Positions 1 to 11,660 of a DNA stretch of 64,000 nucleotides are shown here, piece after piece. The DNA lies in the NCBI GenBank assembly GCA_024195265.1, contig JAJLRJ010000001.1, forward strand, positions 52,452,214-52,516,213. Reading direction: 5' to 3'. The stretch's first letter is position 1, and every line of letters starts with the position of its first letter. The stretch is from Dendrophyllia cribrosa. Its lineage: Eukaryota; Cnidaria; Anthozoa; Scleractinia; Dendrophylliidae. The notes below the pieces were generated by a model. It did no database searches and was not told the DNA's origin. It saw only the letters and a program-made list of their open reading frames with translations. The position numbers and the translations under genes are program-made.

Positions 1-164
1 GATGACATTTTTATGGCCATCAGTGGTTACATTGATCCACATTATAAGAAGCGACAGTTTTCTTTGTAACAATAGCAGTAGTATCATCAGCAATAGAAGC
101 GGTGGTAGTTGCAGCACTTAATCCAGCATTGTAGCAGCATTTGATTGCGTTTTTTTCCTTCTAG

Positions 165-1589
165 GTATGACTTTTCGGAGCCACAATTTGGCAAAGATGT
201 GTGTGATCGTATAATCAGTCCGATGAAGGGAGCAATCCGCAGATACTGCAACGAAGGCCATGATATCATGACAGCATCAGATATGCATGAGGCGCTAAAG
301 GCAAGACAAGTCAAGGGATCAACAGCCGCTGTTTGTGAGCTTACCAAGTCCAGCCAGGAAGTAAAAGTTAACCGTATCAGTAGTTTCAGCAGCTTCCACA
401 ATTTCTCCTATGAAGAGGAAGGTATTCGTCTTTCAAAGGCATATGGTGTCGGTGCTGGTAGACTCATCCCATGGTCGGTGCTTATCATTCAGAAACGGGG
501 TCCTACATTGCTGAAAGAAGTTGATAATCACGAGTTCTTCCCCATGGTATCTAGAACAATAAAGCCGACTCCCAGCGACCATGAAGATTCCAGTGAAGAT
601 GCCCTCTTTGTTTGTCAGGAGCCCGGATGCTCCAGTGAGTTCTCCACGTCAGAGGAACTGCAAGACCACATCCACTTTGGCCAGCACGACAAGGAAGTAA
701 CATCGGAGAGCTTATATGACAGTCTTAGACGTGACTGGGCATCAAAGTTCTCGTCAATGACACTCGAACCTAAAAAAATGCCATTGGTGACAGGAGAAGC
801 GACAAGTGGCGACCGAGTAAGGAACGAGTGTTGCGATATGGGCTGGGCGCTGCAAAAACCAAGAGGAGGAGGATCCAGGTTTTCTGAGAATGTAAAAGCA
901 TACCTTTCAAAGCGGTTTGACGTTGGCGAGGAAACCGGCAGAAAGGCCGATCCAGCGCAAGTGGCAGTGGACATGAGAAAAAACAGAAACAGCGATGGAA
1001 AACGAACGTTCCTACGAAGTGAATGGTTAACGAAGGCTCAGGTGCAAGGGTTTTTTTCAAGGCTTGCCGCCAACAAAAGACGCATACCTATACAGGAATG
1101 GAGTGATGACAATGATGACAGCCTCGTCGAAGACGAAGTCGCTTATATAACTGAAACGACCAGACAGGCAGGTGTAGATGAAGTCATCAGTGAAATAGGA
1201 CTGGTGCATCCAGTTATCTACGATGGCTACGATATCTGCGAGCTGGTCAGACTGGATGCATTGTCGAAATTTAACGTACCCAAACTGAAGGCTATTTGCA
1301 TGCATTTCGACCTCCCCTTCAAGGCCAGGGACGTCAAAGCTGTTTTAATGAATAAACTGAAGGACATGGTCAAAGAATGTGTCTGCCATAAGTAGATAAT
1401 TGGCTTTTAGTGCCTAGCATGACAGGTACTATGTATTGAAATCTGTTTGAAACCTTTTTGTGTGCTGTCAGTGCTGCTACGACTAACTTTTTTTGGCGCA
1501 GGTTACATGCGGAAAAATACCTGGAGCAACCAGAGTTTGTAATGTCGTCTCCTGAAAAAAGTATCACCGATAAATATAAGGAAATATAA
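165..1589 (+). CDS. 3' exons of an unrecognised gene with a C2H2-like finger and SAP-like C-terminus (5' partial)
   Basis: The open frame enters from an intron: a pyrimidine tract and CTAG end at 164, so the first exon here starts at 165 in phase 2. The frame runs to a TAG at 1393-1395. A likely continuation splices 1391 to 1502 (donor GTAGAT, acceptor after a T-rich tract ending GCGCAG); phase is kept (CAT AA|G) and about 28 residues are added before a TAA at 1587-1589. Visible parts: a C-x4-C-x12-H-x5-H pattern (CQEPGC ... HIHFGQH), resembling a single C2H2 zinc finger; a middle segment with GRKADPAQVAVDMRKN and EWLTKAQVQGFFSRL; and a C-terminal LSKFNVPKLKAICMHF stretch that looks like a SAP DNA-binding helix pair. 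I recall similar uncharacterised, sometimes transposon-associated proteins in cnidarians, so a DNA-binding role is inference. AATAAA-like signals follow near 1689. Upstream exons lie outside the window. Confidence 0.6.
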
Positions 1590-3487
1590 ATGTAACAAAA
1601 AATTATTCAAGTAATCTGATTCAGGTTTATGTGTAAGGAATTTAATCCGCACCTGTCACGCGGCGTTTTGGGGTCATAATGTGCATTAAATAAAAAAGGA
1701 AATTTGATATTTACTTATCGCTTTATGTATTGTCGTACATTTTTAAAAAGATTTTGTGTTTTCATAAGTAAAAGATAGTTTATATTGGTTTCTTAACAAG
1801 CAGTTCGCACTGCGTGTCAAGGATGGCTTATATTGTGACATTTCCCTGTTTAAAAACAAAAGTAAACCAAAACCATCTGTCTCTGTATCAGTATATCTCT
1901 ACAGCCTTCACTCTACTACTTAGATTTAACACACGTCCATCAATCAAATGAAAAGATTGCATGTAACAATCCACCACCTTTGATATTTTTTCAATATTTC
2001 ATTCGATTCGGGACAAAAGAGTACACATCTTCTATTCATACTTGCCGGGCCGAGAAATATTAATTTCTTGCTATTACAATGTGTCACTGTCTTGTGATGA
2101 TGTTTTTATCTGATACAATATCCATGCTGTTTCAAAGCGGAAGCAAATAAGCCTAGTCACGCGACCTTTATAACATTGCGTGACAAGTTATGACGCAGGC
2201 AAACTGCACAATGACTTCTTTTAAATAATTATAACGGATCGGAAACTCAACATTTTCAAGCTAAAGAGCTATCTAAGATCGACTGTAGAACAAGCAACCC
2301 TTAGGTATAAATCTAAACTGAAGAGATTCATTTTATCGGTAGCCTACGGCCGGTGAGGTATTTCGTGAGTTTGGTGTTGTTTTTCAACTCGTACTTTATA
2401 TCAACGTTGGTTTAATTTTATTCCATCGTGAGTGTAGTTCAACAGTCTAAAATTGAGAGAATGAACTTTGATGGCTTTGCTTTTCTTCTAGGGATTTTGA
2501 AAACCTTTAATGCACATTACTGGGCAGAGAACTTGGATCAACTACAGATTTTTGAAGAATTGTGTCCATAAAAGCGCTCGTTGATTACTGTGGAGCGTCG
2601 CTCGCTATGAAGATTATTCAATTTATAACAACTTCCATCTCTGTTTGGAAGCTATATTTGACGCACAAGTATTTAAAAAGCTAAAAGCACTTATTTTGAA
2701 CGATTACAATTTATTTCAAGGCTCAACAGAAACATTTTCGCGGAGCTAACGACTTATGCAAATGACCTTTGGTTCGACCGACAATTATGTAAACACACTG
2801 TCTATGGCACATTACAATCTCTTCTCGCTTGTGATTCCGGGAGATACCCACACGTTTGAGCTTATAAATCTACAAAACAAGGTAAGAACTTTACTATGAT
2901 GTGATTTTTAAATCAAATTTAGGCCGCAACGGTTAAAAAATTGTCCCTTGTATTTGCCATATTTTCGGTATCTGAATATACGCTTTAGAGTGGGTTGTCT
3001 TTAAGTTGCTCTAGCTTGCTGAAAAGTTTATTAAAAGTTTTCAGTTTTTGCCTGTGAACTGTTTAAGTATAGCTAAGAAACATGACCGAAACAAAGTTTC
3101 TTCAATTGCATTTGTTTTTACGAAGCTCGCCTTTCAAAATCCATCATTTTTTGTGTTTCGTTCATCGTCTGAAAGGACGAGACGGGCGGAATTCGTTTTG
3201 GGCTTGTAGCATAGCGAAAATAACGAATTTTAAAAAAATAAACGTGTATTTAATACATGTCTGCCAAAGCCTTTTTACTGACAAAAAATAAAGGGAAACT
3301 ATTTTTGGTCGCGAAATCGAGCGGACCGCTTTTAGCGGGACTGCCACTTAAACCTTTTTTACGGTGGCCAATTTACCTTATCAACAGAGTTAATATAATC
3401 AAATTTATATGTTAGTTCAGTTCATCTTAATTTCTCGACATACCTCATATTCCAAAATACTTGTGTTCAAAATTTGTTTTTCCTCAG
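1590..3487. other. Intergenic region and possible 5' exons of the ApeC gene
   Basis: No convincing ORF. Good splice-donor matches occur at about 2364 (GTGAGT) and 2881 (GTAAGA, after AACAAG). The stretch 2756-2880 is open as a 42-codon frame from an ATG and ends at that second donor, but it ends in phase 0, whereas the ApeC exon at 3488 needs phase 1. It cannot be the directly preceding coding exon unless another small exon lies between. It may be untranslated or belong to a missing exon chain. Confidence 0.3.
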
Positions 3488-6400
3488 CTGTGCCTGTTTT
3501 TCGAAATACCTGGCCGTCAGGTAGTTATGGTCTCCCGAAACCACGTTCAGGTTGTCCTGATAATAACTGGAGAGAAGGCTTCAGATATCAAGACTCGGAA
3601 AATGTTGAAAATACGAACTTGAAATCGAACCGAAGTCATCTGTCTGGGACAGTGAACCAACATGGCGTACGACAAGAATTCTGTCTGCACCTTGACACAC
3701 CTGGAGAACACATCCCTTGGCCTCGTGGAAAGTATTGTATTTATAGGAAAGGGAGAAATTGTCCAGTTGGCTTACACGAAGGTATGATGGCAGTTGTAAT
3801 ATTTCATGAGCTTGTACCTCTTTATGTGTATAGCCTTGGTTTTATCGCCGGGATATCTAAAATGCAAAACGAGTATCACTGAAGCGTACGTTAAACGAGA
3901 GCGAAATTCACTAAAAGGACAAGAGTTAAAGCTCTCGCTTTCGATTGAGTTGCATTTTTCATGCGGTCTCGACTCTAGTATGCGCTCAAAGAAACTGAAT
4001 GTGCTTCAATTGTTTTTAGAATGGTTAGATTCAAACTCTCGATCTCGTGTGAATTCTAACTTTTATGCGCTCTTATCGACTCTCATTCTTTCTTAAAGCG
4101 TTAAACCAGATAAAATCATAAGTCAGAAATAAGTCCCGTAAGTCAGAAATTACAGGCGATCCTGTCATGTCGCCGCTACGTTCCTTACATAAAAAAGACA
4201 CAGGATCGATTGTAAAGAAATAGAAAACGTTTATTGGAATGTTTAGGAGATGTGAATATAGTTGCACGTGCTACCATAAATGAATATATTCCTAATTTCG
4301 TATCTATCTTTAACCTGTACAACACAACGCATACTTTTAATGAGGTTGTTTTCAAGAGATTAACAAGGAATTGATGTTTTAAGACAATCGAAGTTTGTTT
4401 CCGGCTTGAGCTGCAGATTACAGTGGAACCTCGATTTTACGAACCTCTATATAACGAAGTCCTCGGTATAACGAACACAATTCGGCAACCCAAACGTAAA
4501 AGCTACCCCGATGTAACGAATAAATCAGTGTCATCGCGCGACAAAAGATGAATGCGGAACAGACCAACAGTGTGTGCTATATAAGGGCAAAGATATAACC
4601 TGTACAGTTTTCCAGTGCCGTAGTTATGTTTACAGTGCACTGTAGCTTCATACAGGCATTAAAGTGCAAATGTTATTTGTTAAGATCCCCGGAAATACGT
4701 AACACCGTTACAAAATAATTATTAAAGGCCCATCGTCACTTACCGTGACTCATTGCGGGCGTTCTAGAATTTCTGGGGCCACGAAAATCCATTTTGTGGC
4801 GAGAAAGTTTGATTCCTAAAATAATCCGTTTACATCGGGAAATCTGTATCGTCTATTAACTTCAAGATGATTTCGTTCAAATATTTAGTTCATATTCAAG
4901 GCATTCATCTTGTTTCTGTATGTTTTCTTTTATTTTTCATCGTTACTGATACGTTTTCTAAGCAACGCCGCCGAAGGCTCGGCGCGGCTGCCAAGAAACG
5001 AGATCCTTCAGAAGGTCGGTCGTCCATGGAAAAGAAATAGGTATATTAAATTGCCTACTAGTTAAGATTTATCTTCGAATCTTTTCTTTGTAATTTTTTA
5101 CCACATACAGATACTGTCAGTTGACATTTGAATATTATTACCGTTGATGCATGACCGGTCGACCGTAACTGTAAACAACAGAAAAAGCTCAAAACTTCTC
5201 GGCTCGCCGGCGGAGTCGTTTTTGCCAGCATCTATGTGAAATATTTCATGGACGTTGAAGGAAGTTTTCCCCGTCCCTAGCCGTCGATTTTTTTTATGCA
5301 AACTTCTGAAGCCGATGCAAATCAGATAGCCGACAGAACAGCCCACAAAATTCAAACACTTCTCGGCTCGCTGGAGGTTTCCTTTTAAGGGGCATCGACC
5401 TTAAACTTTCGGTAAAAATAGCTGGAGGTTTTCCGCGTCCCTCGACGTGAAAATGTTTTCGATGCGAACTTTCGAAGCGGAGGAAACTACCTCGGCGACT
5501 GGAGCTACACAAAGGCGGTTGAGCGGCCCCAGACAAAATGCGAGACATGTTATACGGACTTTTAATATCTAACAGGACCGCTTCTTTGGACCAATAAATT
5601 TTAAAATCAATGTCGAACGAAATTTCAAACTCAGTGTTCATTTCTTCCTGGAGATGAGAGGCCAAAATTTCACTTCGCGAGAGATCGCATTTATCTGGGT
5701 CCAAATCAAAATAAACAATACGCGGTGCATCACGGTAAGTGACGATGGGCCTTTAACTATACCTCGATATAATGAACATTTTGGTTGTTTTTCCGCAAAT
5801 TCGTTATAACGAGGTTTTCGATATAACGAACCCTCGATATAACGAACCAATTTCCCCAGTACCTTAAATCGAGGTTCCACTAGCTGCATTTCCGTTGAAG
5901 GCTCTATCTTCTAGTGTGGCATTATTTCTAATTAAAGTTATATAGACATGTTTTTCACTTTATTACTTCAGGTTGGATTCGTTGGGATGATGAAAACACG
6001 AAAATCGATTTCCCAAACTCTCAGGGAGGAGAACTCCCTGATGGCATATACGGGGAAAATACGGTGATTTATTTTTGCTGCAGCATATCTGGCAGGAAAT
6101 CCGCTGCTATTTACTTGCCGTACAAAAATCCATTTTACTTGATTGCCTATGGCTCACCTAGATGCCAACAAGTTCGATATCACAAGGTACGTTTTTATGT
6201 ATTTTATTTTTTTATGGACTTATGGACGTTTACAGTAAGCTGTTTGAGTCGGTAAGCTAGCAATTTTATATTTGCAGGTTTCCTCAGTCTGACATACGGG
6301 CAGCGTTCCTTTTGCGAGTTTAAATTAGGATTAAAATCTAAACAACCAGACGAGAATCCGAAGCATGAATTGATTGCACTAATGGACAATTGAAGGCAAA

Positions 6401-8186
6401 CGTAGGGTGGCCGGCCGAGAGAGACATGGCGGAAAACTGTTAAAAGAGAAAGAACTTGGTTAGGGTTCAACTTTTGGCAAGAGACAGAGTCCATTGAAAA
6501 GCAAAGAGAGGCTTGCAAAACAACTATCAAAGGCCACGTTCTCAACGAGGAGACGAATAAAATCATTAAGTTTTGTTTATACCAACAAAAACTTAATTTT
6601 CTGTTCCGTTTATGAACCATCTAAAATGACATTCTCTGTTCGAATTATAGGTCATGAAAATGCAATTCTCTGTTCAATATATAAATAAACTGATTTTGGA
6701 TATCGATTAAAAGCTTAATTGCGGATCCATGTGGGATAGGATCGTCAGCTTGGTCATGTGGAATCTGGTTTTGATTGTCCGTTTCCGAGTCAGTTTAAAG
6801 GACCTATATCTAGAGTGGTGCCGGAAAACATAAAAGTCGAGAATATGGGTATACAGATCAACTTAAATATTAACTCTAAACTGAAACTATTGTGAAAAAA
6901 ATTGGTTCTATAGCTCATTAACTAAACGCGATATTGTTTTTATGCAGGTTACCTTGGAATATCTTCAATTTGATGACGAAGACCAAGAAAATTCTAATTC
7001 CCATAGTCGAATATCACCTTACGGAGCTGCAGAAGATGTTTATAACAACAGAATATACTACTGTTACTATGAACCAAGTAAGATGCTATATATTACTGTC
7101 GAGCCACCCATGCTGAAAGGAAACATCGGGGTTGTTTTTTAGGTCGACTGAAAACCACTTTACTCCATAGTTCCTTTCCCTCTACCTTCGCGTGGGTTTC
7201 TCAAAACCTCTCCAAGACATTTCTACATTTCATTTCCTATCAAATGGTGGTGAAATTTTTAACCCATAAACCAGCTCAAATTGTTTCGTCAACTTAACAT
7301 TTTATTACTTTGCTTTAAAACTCAACAAAAACCTAACCTTCCGGGCCAAAAACTGTTTCGGGACTTTAAAGGAATGCACGCTTGATTAAACATGGTTTCC
7401 GGCGATTTCCTGACGGCTTCTTCAAAGTGCCCAGGGACTGAACCTCGGCCACAGTCGCTGGATTATGGTACAAGGTGATCAGTTTTATATCGTCACTATT
7501 TTGCTTAAAATCTCTTTTCAGTTCCCTGCGATGTCACTGCTGACGCTGCCTGTTCCAATCAAGATTCTCTCAGCACAGAAATGCACGAGACAATAAAGGT
7601 GCTGTTGCACGCGAAAATTGTCCCCTACAACTTGCAATGCAATGCAGACGACATTATTGCAAGACATGTTGCAATATGCATGTCACACCCCACAATGTAT
7701 CACAATAGCTTGCAAAAAGTAGGCGGCTAGCTACTTTTTGTGTACCTGGCAACGCAGGAGAAAAATTTCACACGCATTTTTTGGCAACTAGGCATACGAA
7801 TAGAAAAATAGGCGAGAAGTAATATGCGACCAACACGTTGAAAAAAAAAAACAGGACAAAGGAATGCTCTTTAGATAATTTAAGAGTCAATATTATACGC
7901 TGGCGGGAATCTTTCAGGTTCTCTGAAAAAGTATAGCCTTAATTCTTGTTTGGTTCAAATAAGGCTTTTTATCCACAAATGATATATATTTCGTGTAACG
8001 AAATGCATTATTGATCCATCGATAATCCTATGCTGTTTTTTCTCTTCACAGGTTGAAATTGTGCCAAAGAAAGAAACAAGAGCTTCTAATTTTATGGCCG
8101 GGGGTGGAGTGGGGATGTTATTGATGGGCTCTGCTTCAGTGGCTGTACTTGCAAGAAGATTTATTACACGATCACGAGCAATTTAG
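3488..8186 (+). CDS. ApeC (apextrin C-terminal) domain protein with C-terminal membrane segment, five exons, 5' incomplete
   Basis: Exons: 3488-3781, 5972-6186, 6948-7077, 7522-7598 and 8052-8186 (stop TAG 8184-8186). Each is bounded by AG/GT and phases agree (1, 0, 1, 0), giving about 283 residues. The first three encode a whole ApeC domain: WPSGSYGLPKPRSGCP, a QDSEN box, QEFC, WPRGKYCIYRKGRNCP, GWIRWDDEN, GGELPDGIYGENT, FCC, and a final NRIYYCYYEP. Regular cysteines fit a disulfide-rich extracellular fold. Exon 4 adds a short Cys-containing linker. Exon 5 ends with a glycine-rich hydrophobic run (from MAGGGVGMLLMGS) followed by an Arg-rich tail, so the protein is probably membrane-anchored with ApeC outside. 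ApeC proteins in sea urchin, amphioxus and corals include secreted or membrane lectin-like proteins that bind bacterial wall components; that role here is inferred. The signal peptide exon was not found. The first intron holds a nested transposon (4421-5881). Confidence 0.8.
4421..5881. mobile_element. Tigger/pogo-like (Tc1-mariner type) non-autonomous element in ApeC intron 1
   Basis: The ends are inverted copies of CAGTGGAACCTCGATTT (left end 4421; right end reads AAATCGAGGTTCCACT to about 5881). A TA precedes the left end. Both subterminal regions contain repeated ATAACGAA blocks, which is typical of Tigger/pogo ends. No transposase ORF is present, and the centre is occupied by another element (4726-5752). 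Confidence 0.7.
4726..5752. mobile_element. TTAA-flanked TIR element nested in the Tigger-like element (piggyBac or Kolobok type)
   Basis: Perfect 23-bp terminal inverted repeats begin AGGCCCATCGTCACTTACC on the left and mirror it on the right. TTAA sits at 4722-4725 and 5753-5756, matching a four-base TTAA target duplication. The interior has no transposase ORF. Two diverged copies of a segment of about 165 bp, each with an ACTTCTCGGCTCGC motif, lie at about 5190 and 5355. Confidence 0.7.
7599..7720 (+). mobile_element. Fragment of a hAT-like MITE abutting the ApeC exon 4 donor
   Basis: GGTGCTGTTGCACGCG followed by ACAACTTGCAATGC resembles the reverse complement of a second copy at 22245-22416, which ends ACCTAGTGTAACAGCGCC. 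The right end was not found here. The exon 4 splice donor (GTGCTG) falls inside this terminal sequence. Confidence 0.4.
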
Positions 8187-9546
8187 AAATGGGATTAAAT
8201 ACATGGGCAAAACCATGAAACTTGCAATAAGCGTCCCAGGCGCTTGGGAGGGAAAATCCGATGGTATTCTTTGTCTTCACCTGAAGAGCTTATCCTGCAC
8301 GACGCTTCTTTTAACGTGTTCTTCATATCAGCAAAAGTATTTGGCGGTGCGGTTGCCAGAACGTCTCCATGTGCAAGACAAACACAAGCAGTTTTCACTC
8401 AGTCTGCGTACGTTTTGAAAATATATCAAAAAATTTTTTGTCTGTATTTCAAGAATTTTTATTTTTATTCGGCCACCTTGTCGGTTTAAAGTGGTGCACT
8501 GAAATGGCGGACGCATACAAAGTTCTCCGATCTTCTAAATATTCTTTTCCATATAATTTGGCTATTAAAGATCGACGCGCTTCAAAAGTTTGCCAAGTCG
8601 TTTCATTTGGCATTCTCTGAAACATATTTCCTCTGGTGTTGTTCTCAAGAAGCCAGACAAATAAACTGCTTACGTTGATGAAAACGATCAATAGCTTAAT
8701 CATGCGCTGTTTTCTACTTTTTGCTACAGAGTCATGATGCTGTTGTCTTGAAACAGGCGTAGAAATAAAATAAAAAGTATTTTCCTCTACCAAGATGCCT
8801 GATGAAACTGGGTGTTATATAAGTTAGTCGCAATTACAAGGTTTAGTAAAAAAGTTGTAGGGGTTACAGTGGAAATTTCCAGGGAAATCAGTGTGATATT
8901 ACTATGGATACCGTACATTAAATATATTCTTTTCAATCAACACTAGTGTAAATTCCGTCAAAATAGGACAATGTGATTTCCCGCTTTTTATAATTATTAT
9001 CACGCATCAACTTTTCCCAGCAGGCAAAGCGGCAGTAATTATACTCATCAGAGATAAAGTCAGACGAGAGGCTGACACGTATGCGCGCGAAATCTCCGCA
9101 GTGTGGAAGCTAAAGGCGAGCCACGAAAAGAGCTCAAGCTAATTTATGTTTAGTATGCCAGTCGAGTAAGCTTTCCTAAGAAGCTTCTTCTTTCCCTCCT
9201 ATCCATAGCAAAGCTCGCCGATAGAGATTCGAGAAAGCTGATAAATAAATAAGCACCATCCACAAACAGGGCAGGTCAAATTGACTGGTTTATTGCATAT
9301 AACATCATACAATTACTTTGATATAACATGTTGCTTTTCCTTAGCATGCATAGTATAAGGTTTTACACGGGGATGTTGACAATTAAATACCATGGATAAA
9401 TGAAGAATATCTGCCTACCAACAAAATATTATTTGGAAAGTATCCAAAAATCTGTACAGCATAAGTGATTATTTTCTATGTCACTTTCGTGACCAAATGT
9501 AGGTTTTTTAAACAGCGTTTTCCGTAACGCGTGGGCAAGTGTAATA
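8187..9546. other. ApeC 3' UTR and unremarkable intergenic DNA
   Basis: AAATAAAATAAAA at about 8764-8776 is a plausible polyadenylation signal for the ApeC gene. Short ORFs on both strands lack splice context or family features. Nothing else recognised. Confidence 0.4.
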
Positions 9547-9941
9547 CAGTAAAAACCCGCATATAAGATCCTAGTGGATTAAGACAAGTTGGTTAAAATT
9601 TTGGCATTTAAACCTCTATTATAAAAGAACCTGTTAAGACTAAATAAAGATTGAAACAGTTTTTTTTTATTAAAACTGACCGGCTAAAGCAGTGTGTGTG
9701 TATAGTCTTATATAGTCAGTGTGTATAATATAGTCTTACTTTTTAGACATAACCATGTGTCTTATACATAAGGAAGAGACCACACCCATATAGACTACGG
9801 GTAGTTATTAGATCAGCAGCAAGCACCTTTTCCTCTCAAGTAGAAACTAAATAGCCTAAATTCCTAGTCGACACCAAATACAAAAGAACCTTTTTAGACT
9901 AACTTGGAAAAATCTAGGTTCTCATACTCGGGCTTTTACTG
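9547..9941. mobile_element. MITE, mariner-like, about 395 bp
   Basis: Terminal inverted repeats start CAGTAAAAACCCGCATATAA on the left; the right end is the diverged mirror (GGGCTTTTACTG). A TA lies just before the left end. Two internal repeats of an ATAAAAGAACCT / CAAAAGAACCT kind. No ORF. Confidence 0.65.
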
Positions 9942-10154
9942 CATGTAATCCTCTCATTTCTGCAATCGTTACGATGCGTATTCGCATTCTTAAATGCTGC
10001 ATATGAACTTGAATTTAAGCAACGATAAAACATTTGGAGGTTGGAGGTTTATCAAAATGGCGTACTAATTGGTTCGTTCCGTTATGATTAACTTCATTAT
10101 AGATGGCCAAACGTGGATAACGATGTTTAGGTAACAATTTTTCATCGACAGTAA

Positions 10155-10160
10155 TTTATT
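10155..10160 (-). terminator. Polyadenylation signal of SLC25 copy 1
   Basis: AATAAA on the minus strand, about 30 bp after the stop codon. The equivalent place in copy 2 reads differently and has no AATAAA. Confidence 0.5.
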
Positions 10161-10188
10161 CTATGATCAGCGAGTTGTTATATCAAAA

Positions 10189-11124
10189 TCACTCAGAAGA
10201 TGGAGACAAAGCTCTTGACATCCAATTAATTGCCTTCAGAGTGACCTCATATCCCAAGAAAAGTGCAGCTCCCTCAGGGGCAGCCCTTAGCAGCACTGGA
10301 ACTAACCCTTTATACAAAGCAAATGCGCCTTCATTACGCAGCAACTCCCTCAGTGCATCCCTAACTCCCCGGGGATATTTTCCTTCAGGTGCTGTCCAAA
10401 TACGGCTTGTCAGCACGTCCCCTGGAAGACCCACTAACCACCAAATCGTCCCAGCAACGCTACCGGCAACGAGAACCGGAAGGAGCCCCACATCATCACG
10501 TGAAGTACCCGCTGGAGTAAGCGCCCTTGTTAGGTACTCATAAGATACAAAATAGCAGCCTGTTGCGGGTGCTGTTAGGAGATTTGCCGAGAGCCCTCTA
10601 TAAAGTCCTCGTATGCCATTAGTACGAAAAATGTGGAAAGCTAGCGTTGCTGGCCCTTTGTAGTGTAAACTCGCACTGGACATTTGCTGTACCTGAAGCC
10701 GACATTTGACAAGGTAGAAGGGAACAACTATGGCCGCTACACAAGTACCAGAAAATATACCAGCGTTAAAAATTTCCATCGGCGTTAGTGCATCAAAGTT
10801 CTGATCTTTGCTCTGGAGCTTCAGACCCATTCCATAGCCCCAGAACGTCAAACTGGCAACTGGAACGGACACAAGTAAGTGAGCTGACAGACCCCTGAAC
10901 AAAGCCAACGCTCCTTCTTTCCTAACAGTCTGCGTAATGCAATCCAGTGTACCACGGAACTTTGTTTTCTGGGCGAGGATTGCCGTTGTCTGGAGACGAA
11001 CCTTGATGGTATCAAGCGGATGTCCAACAGTCACGGATATCAGGCCTCCCACTGTCCCTGCTACTGAGTAGCTGATGGGTGAATGGATTTCGGAATGTTC
11101 CACCTTGATGCTTGTATCTCCCAT
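10189..11124 (-). CDS. Mitochondrial carrier, SLC25 family, carnitine/acylcarnitine-carrier-like (copy 1)
   Basis: A 311-residue protein with the three-fold repeat of mitochondrial inner-membrane solute carriers, uninterrupted by introns. Repeat signatures: PLDTIK (36-41), PFYLVK (135-140), PGDVLT (234-239). The third repeat, TAPEGKYPRGVRDALREL through a LGYEV segment, closely resembles the SLC25A20 acylcarnitine carrier, so transport of a CoA-pathway or carnitine-like solute is likely but not proven. In repeat 2 the conserved acidic residue is Tyr137, and in repeat 3 the conserved base is Thr239; these two positions pair in the matrix gate of the ADP/ATP carrier. A splice-acceptor-like CTTTTTCAACAG ends a few bases before the ATG (minus strand, about 11137), so a 5' untranslated exon probably lies upstream. 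The protein is about 96 percent identical to the copy at 13507-14442. Confidence 0.88.
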   Translation of the reverse strand: MGDTSIKVEHSEIHSPISYSVAGTVGGLISVTVGHPLDTIKVRLQTTAILAQKTKFRGTLDCITQTVRKEGALALFRGLSAHLLVSVPVASLTFWGYGMGLKLQSKDQNFDALTPMEIFNAGIFSGTCVAAIVVPFYLVKCRLQVQQMSSASLHYKGPATLAFHIFRTNGIRGLYRGLSANLLTAPATGCYFVSYEYLTRALTPAGTSRDDVGLLPVLVAGSVAGTIWWLVGLPGDVLTSRIWTAPEGKYPRGVRDALRELLRNEGAFALYKGLVPVLLRAAPEGAALFLGYEVTLKAINWMSRALSPSSE

Positions 11125-11440
11125 TTTGACAGAGAACTGTTGAAAAAGTCAGCATTAGCAGTCTTTTTGCTCTCACTCCACATTTAATCCAATTGATAGA
11201 GAAAGTTAACAAAACCCAACAATCTCCAAAAATCTTCATCATTTCTGTAATCCTGACTAGGAATAGGAATCTATTAGGATTTTTATAAGATCTTATTTAG
11301 GATCTTATAGGAACTTTAATTAGGACCTCATAAGATCTGATGCTAGGGTGTTGCAAAAAATCGCAGTAATCTTTGGCATTATTTTAAAGAAAAAAGTAAT
11401 TCACATGGTTTACTAATATAACATTACATGAATTTTGTTG

Positions 11441-11660
11441 GGGAGCAGGGATGGCGCGCGCAGTGGTGAGAGCACTCGCCCCAAACAAATGCGGCCCGGG
11501 TTACGATTATGGATGAGACGCCATATGTGGGTTGAGTTTGTTGTTAGTTCTCGTCCTTGCTCAGAGGGTTTTTCTCCGGGTTCCCCGGTTTTCCTAGCTT
11601 TACATTTCCTACCTCCACATTTCCAAACTCCAATTCGATCCAGAAACAGTGGAATCGTGA
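11441..11660 (+). mobile_element. tRNA-derived SINE
   Basis: A box-like ATGGCGCGCGCAGTGG with GAGAGCACTCGCC, then B box-like CCCGGGTTACGATTAT, the pol III promoter layout of a tRNA head, followed by a body with CCATATGTGGGTTGAGTTTG and TTTTTCTCCGGG. A reverse copy is at 19836-19993. It is absent from the corresponding point of the SLC25 copy 2 flank, so it inserted after the duplication. The 3' limit is approximate. Confidence 0.75.

Noticed and set aside
2756..2880. 42-codon frame ending at a strong donor as ApeC exon 1
   Set aside because: Ends in phase 0 while the ApeC exon at 3488 needs phase 1, and it has no signal peptide character.
10163..10543. Plus-strand ORF of 126 codons over the carrier gene, and its twin at 13493-13861
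   Set aside because: Antisense shadow of the conserved SLC25 coding sequence.
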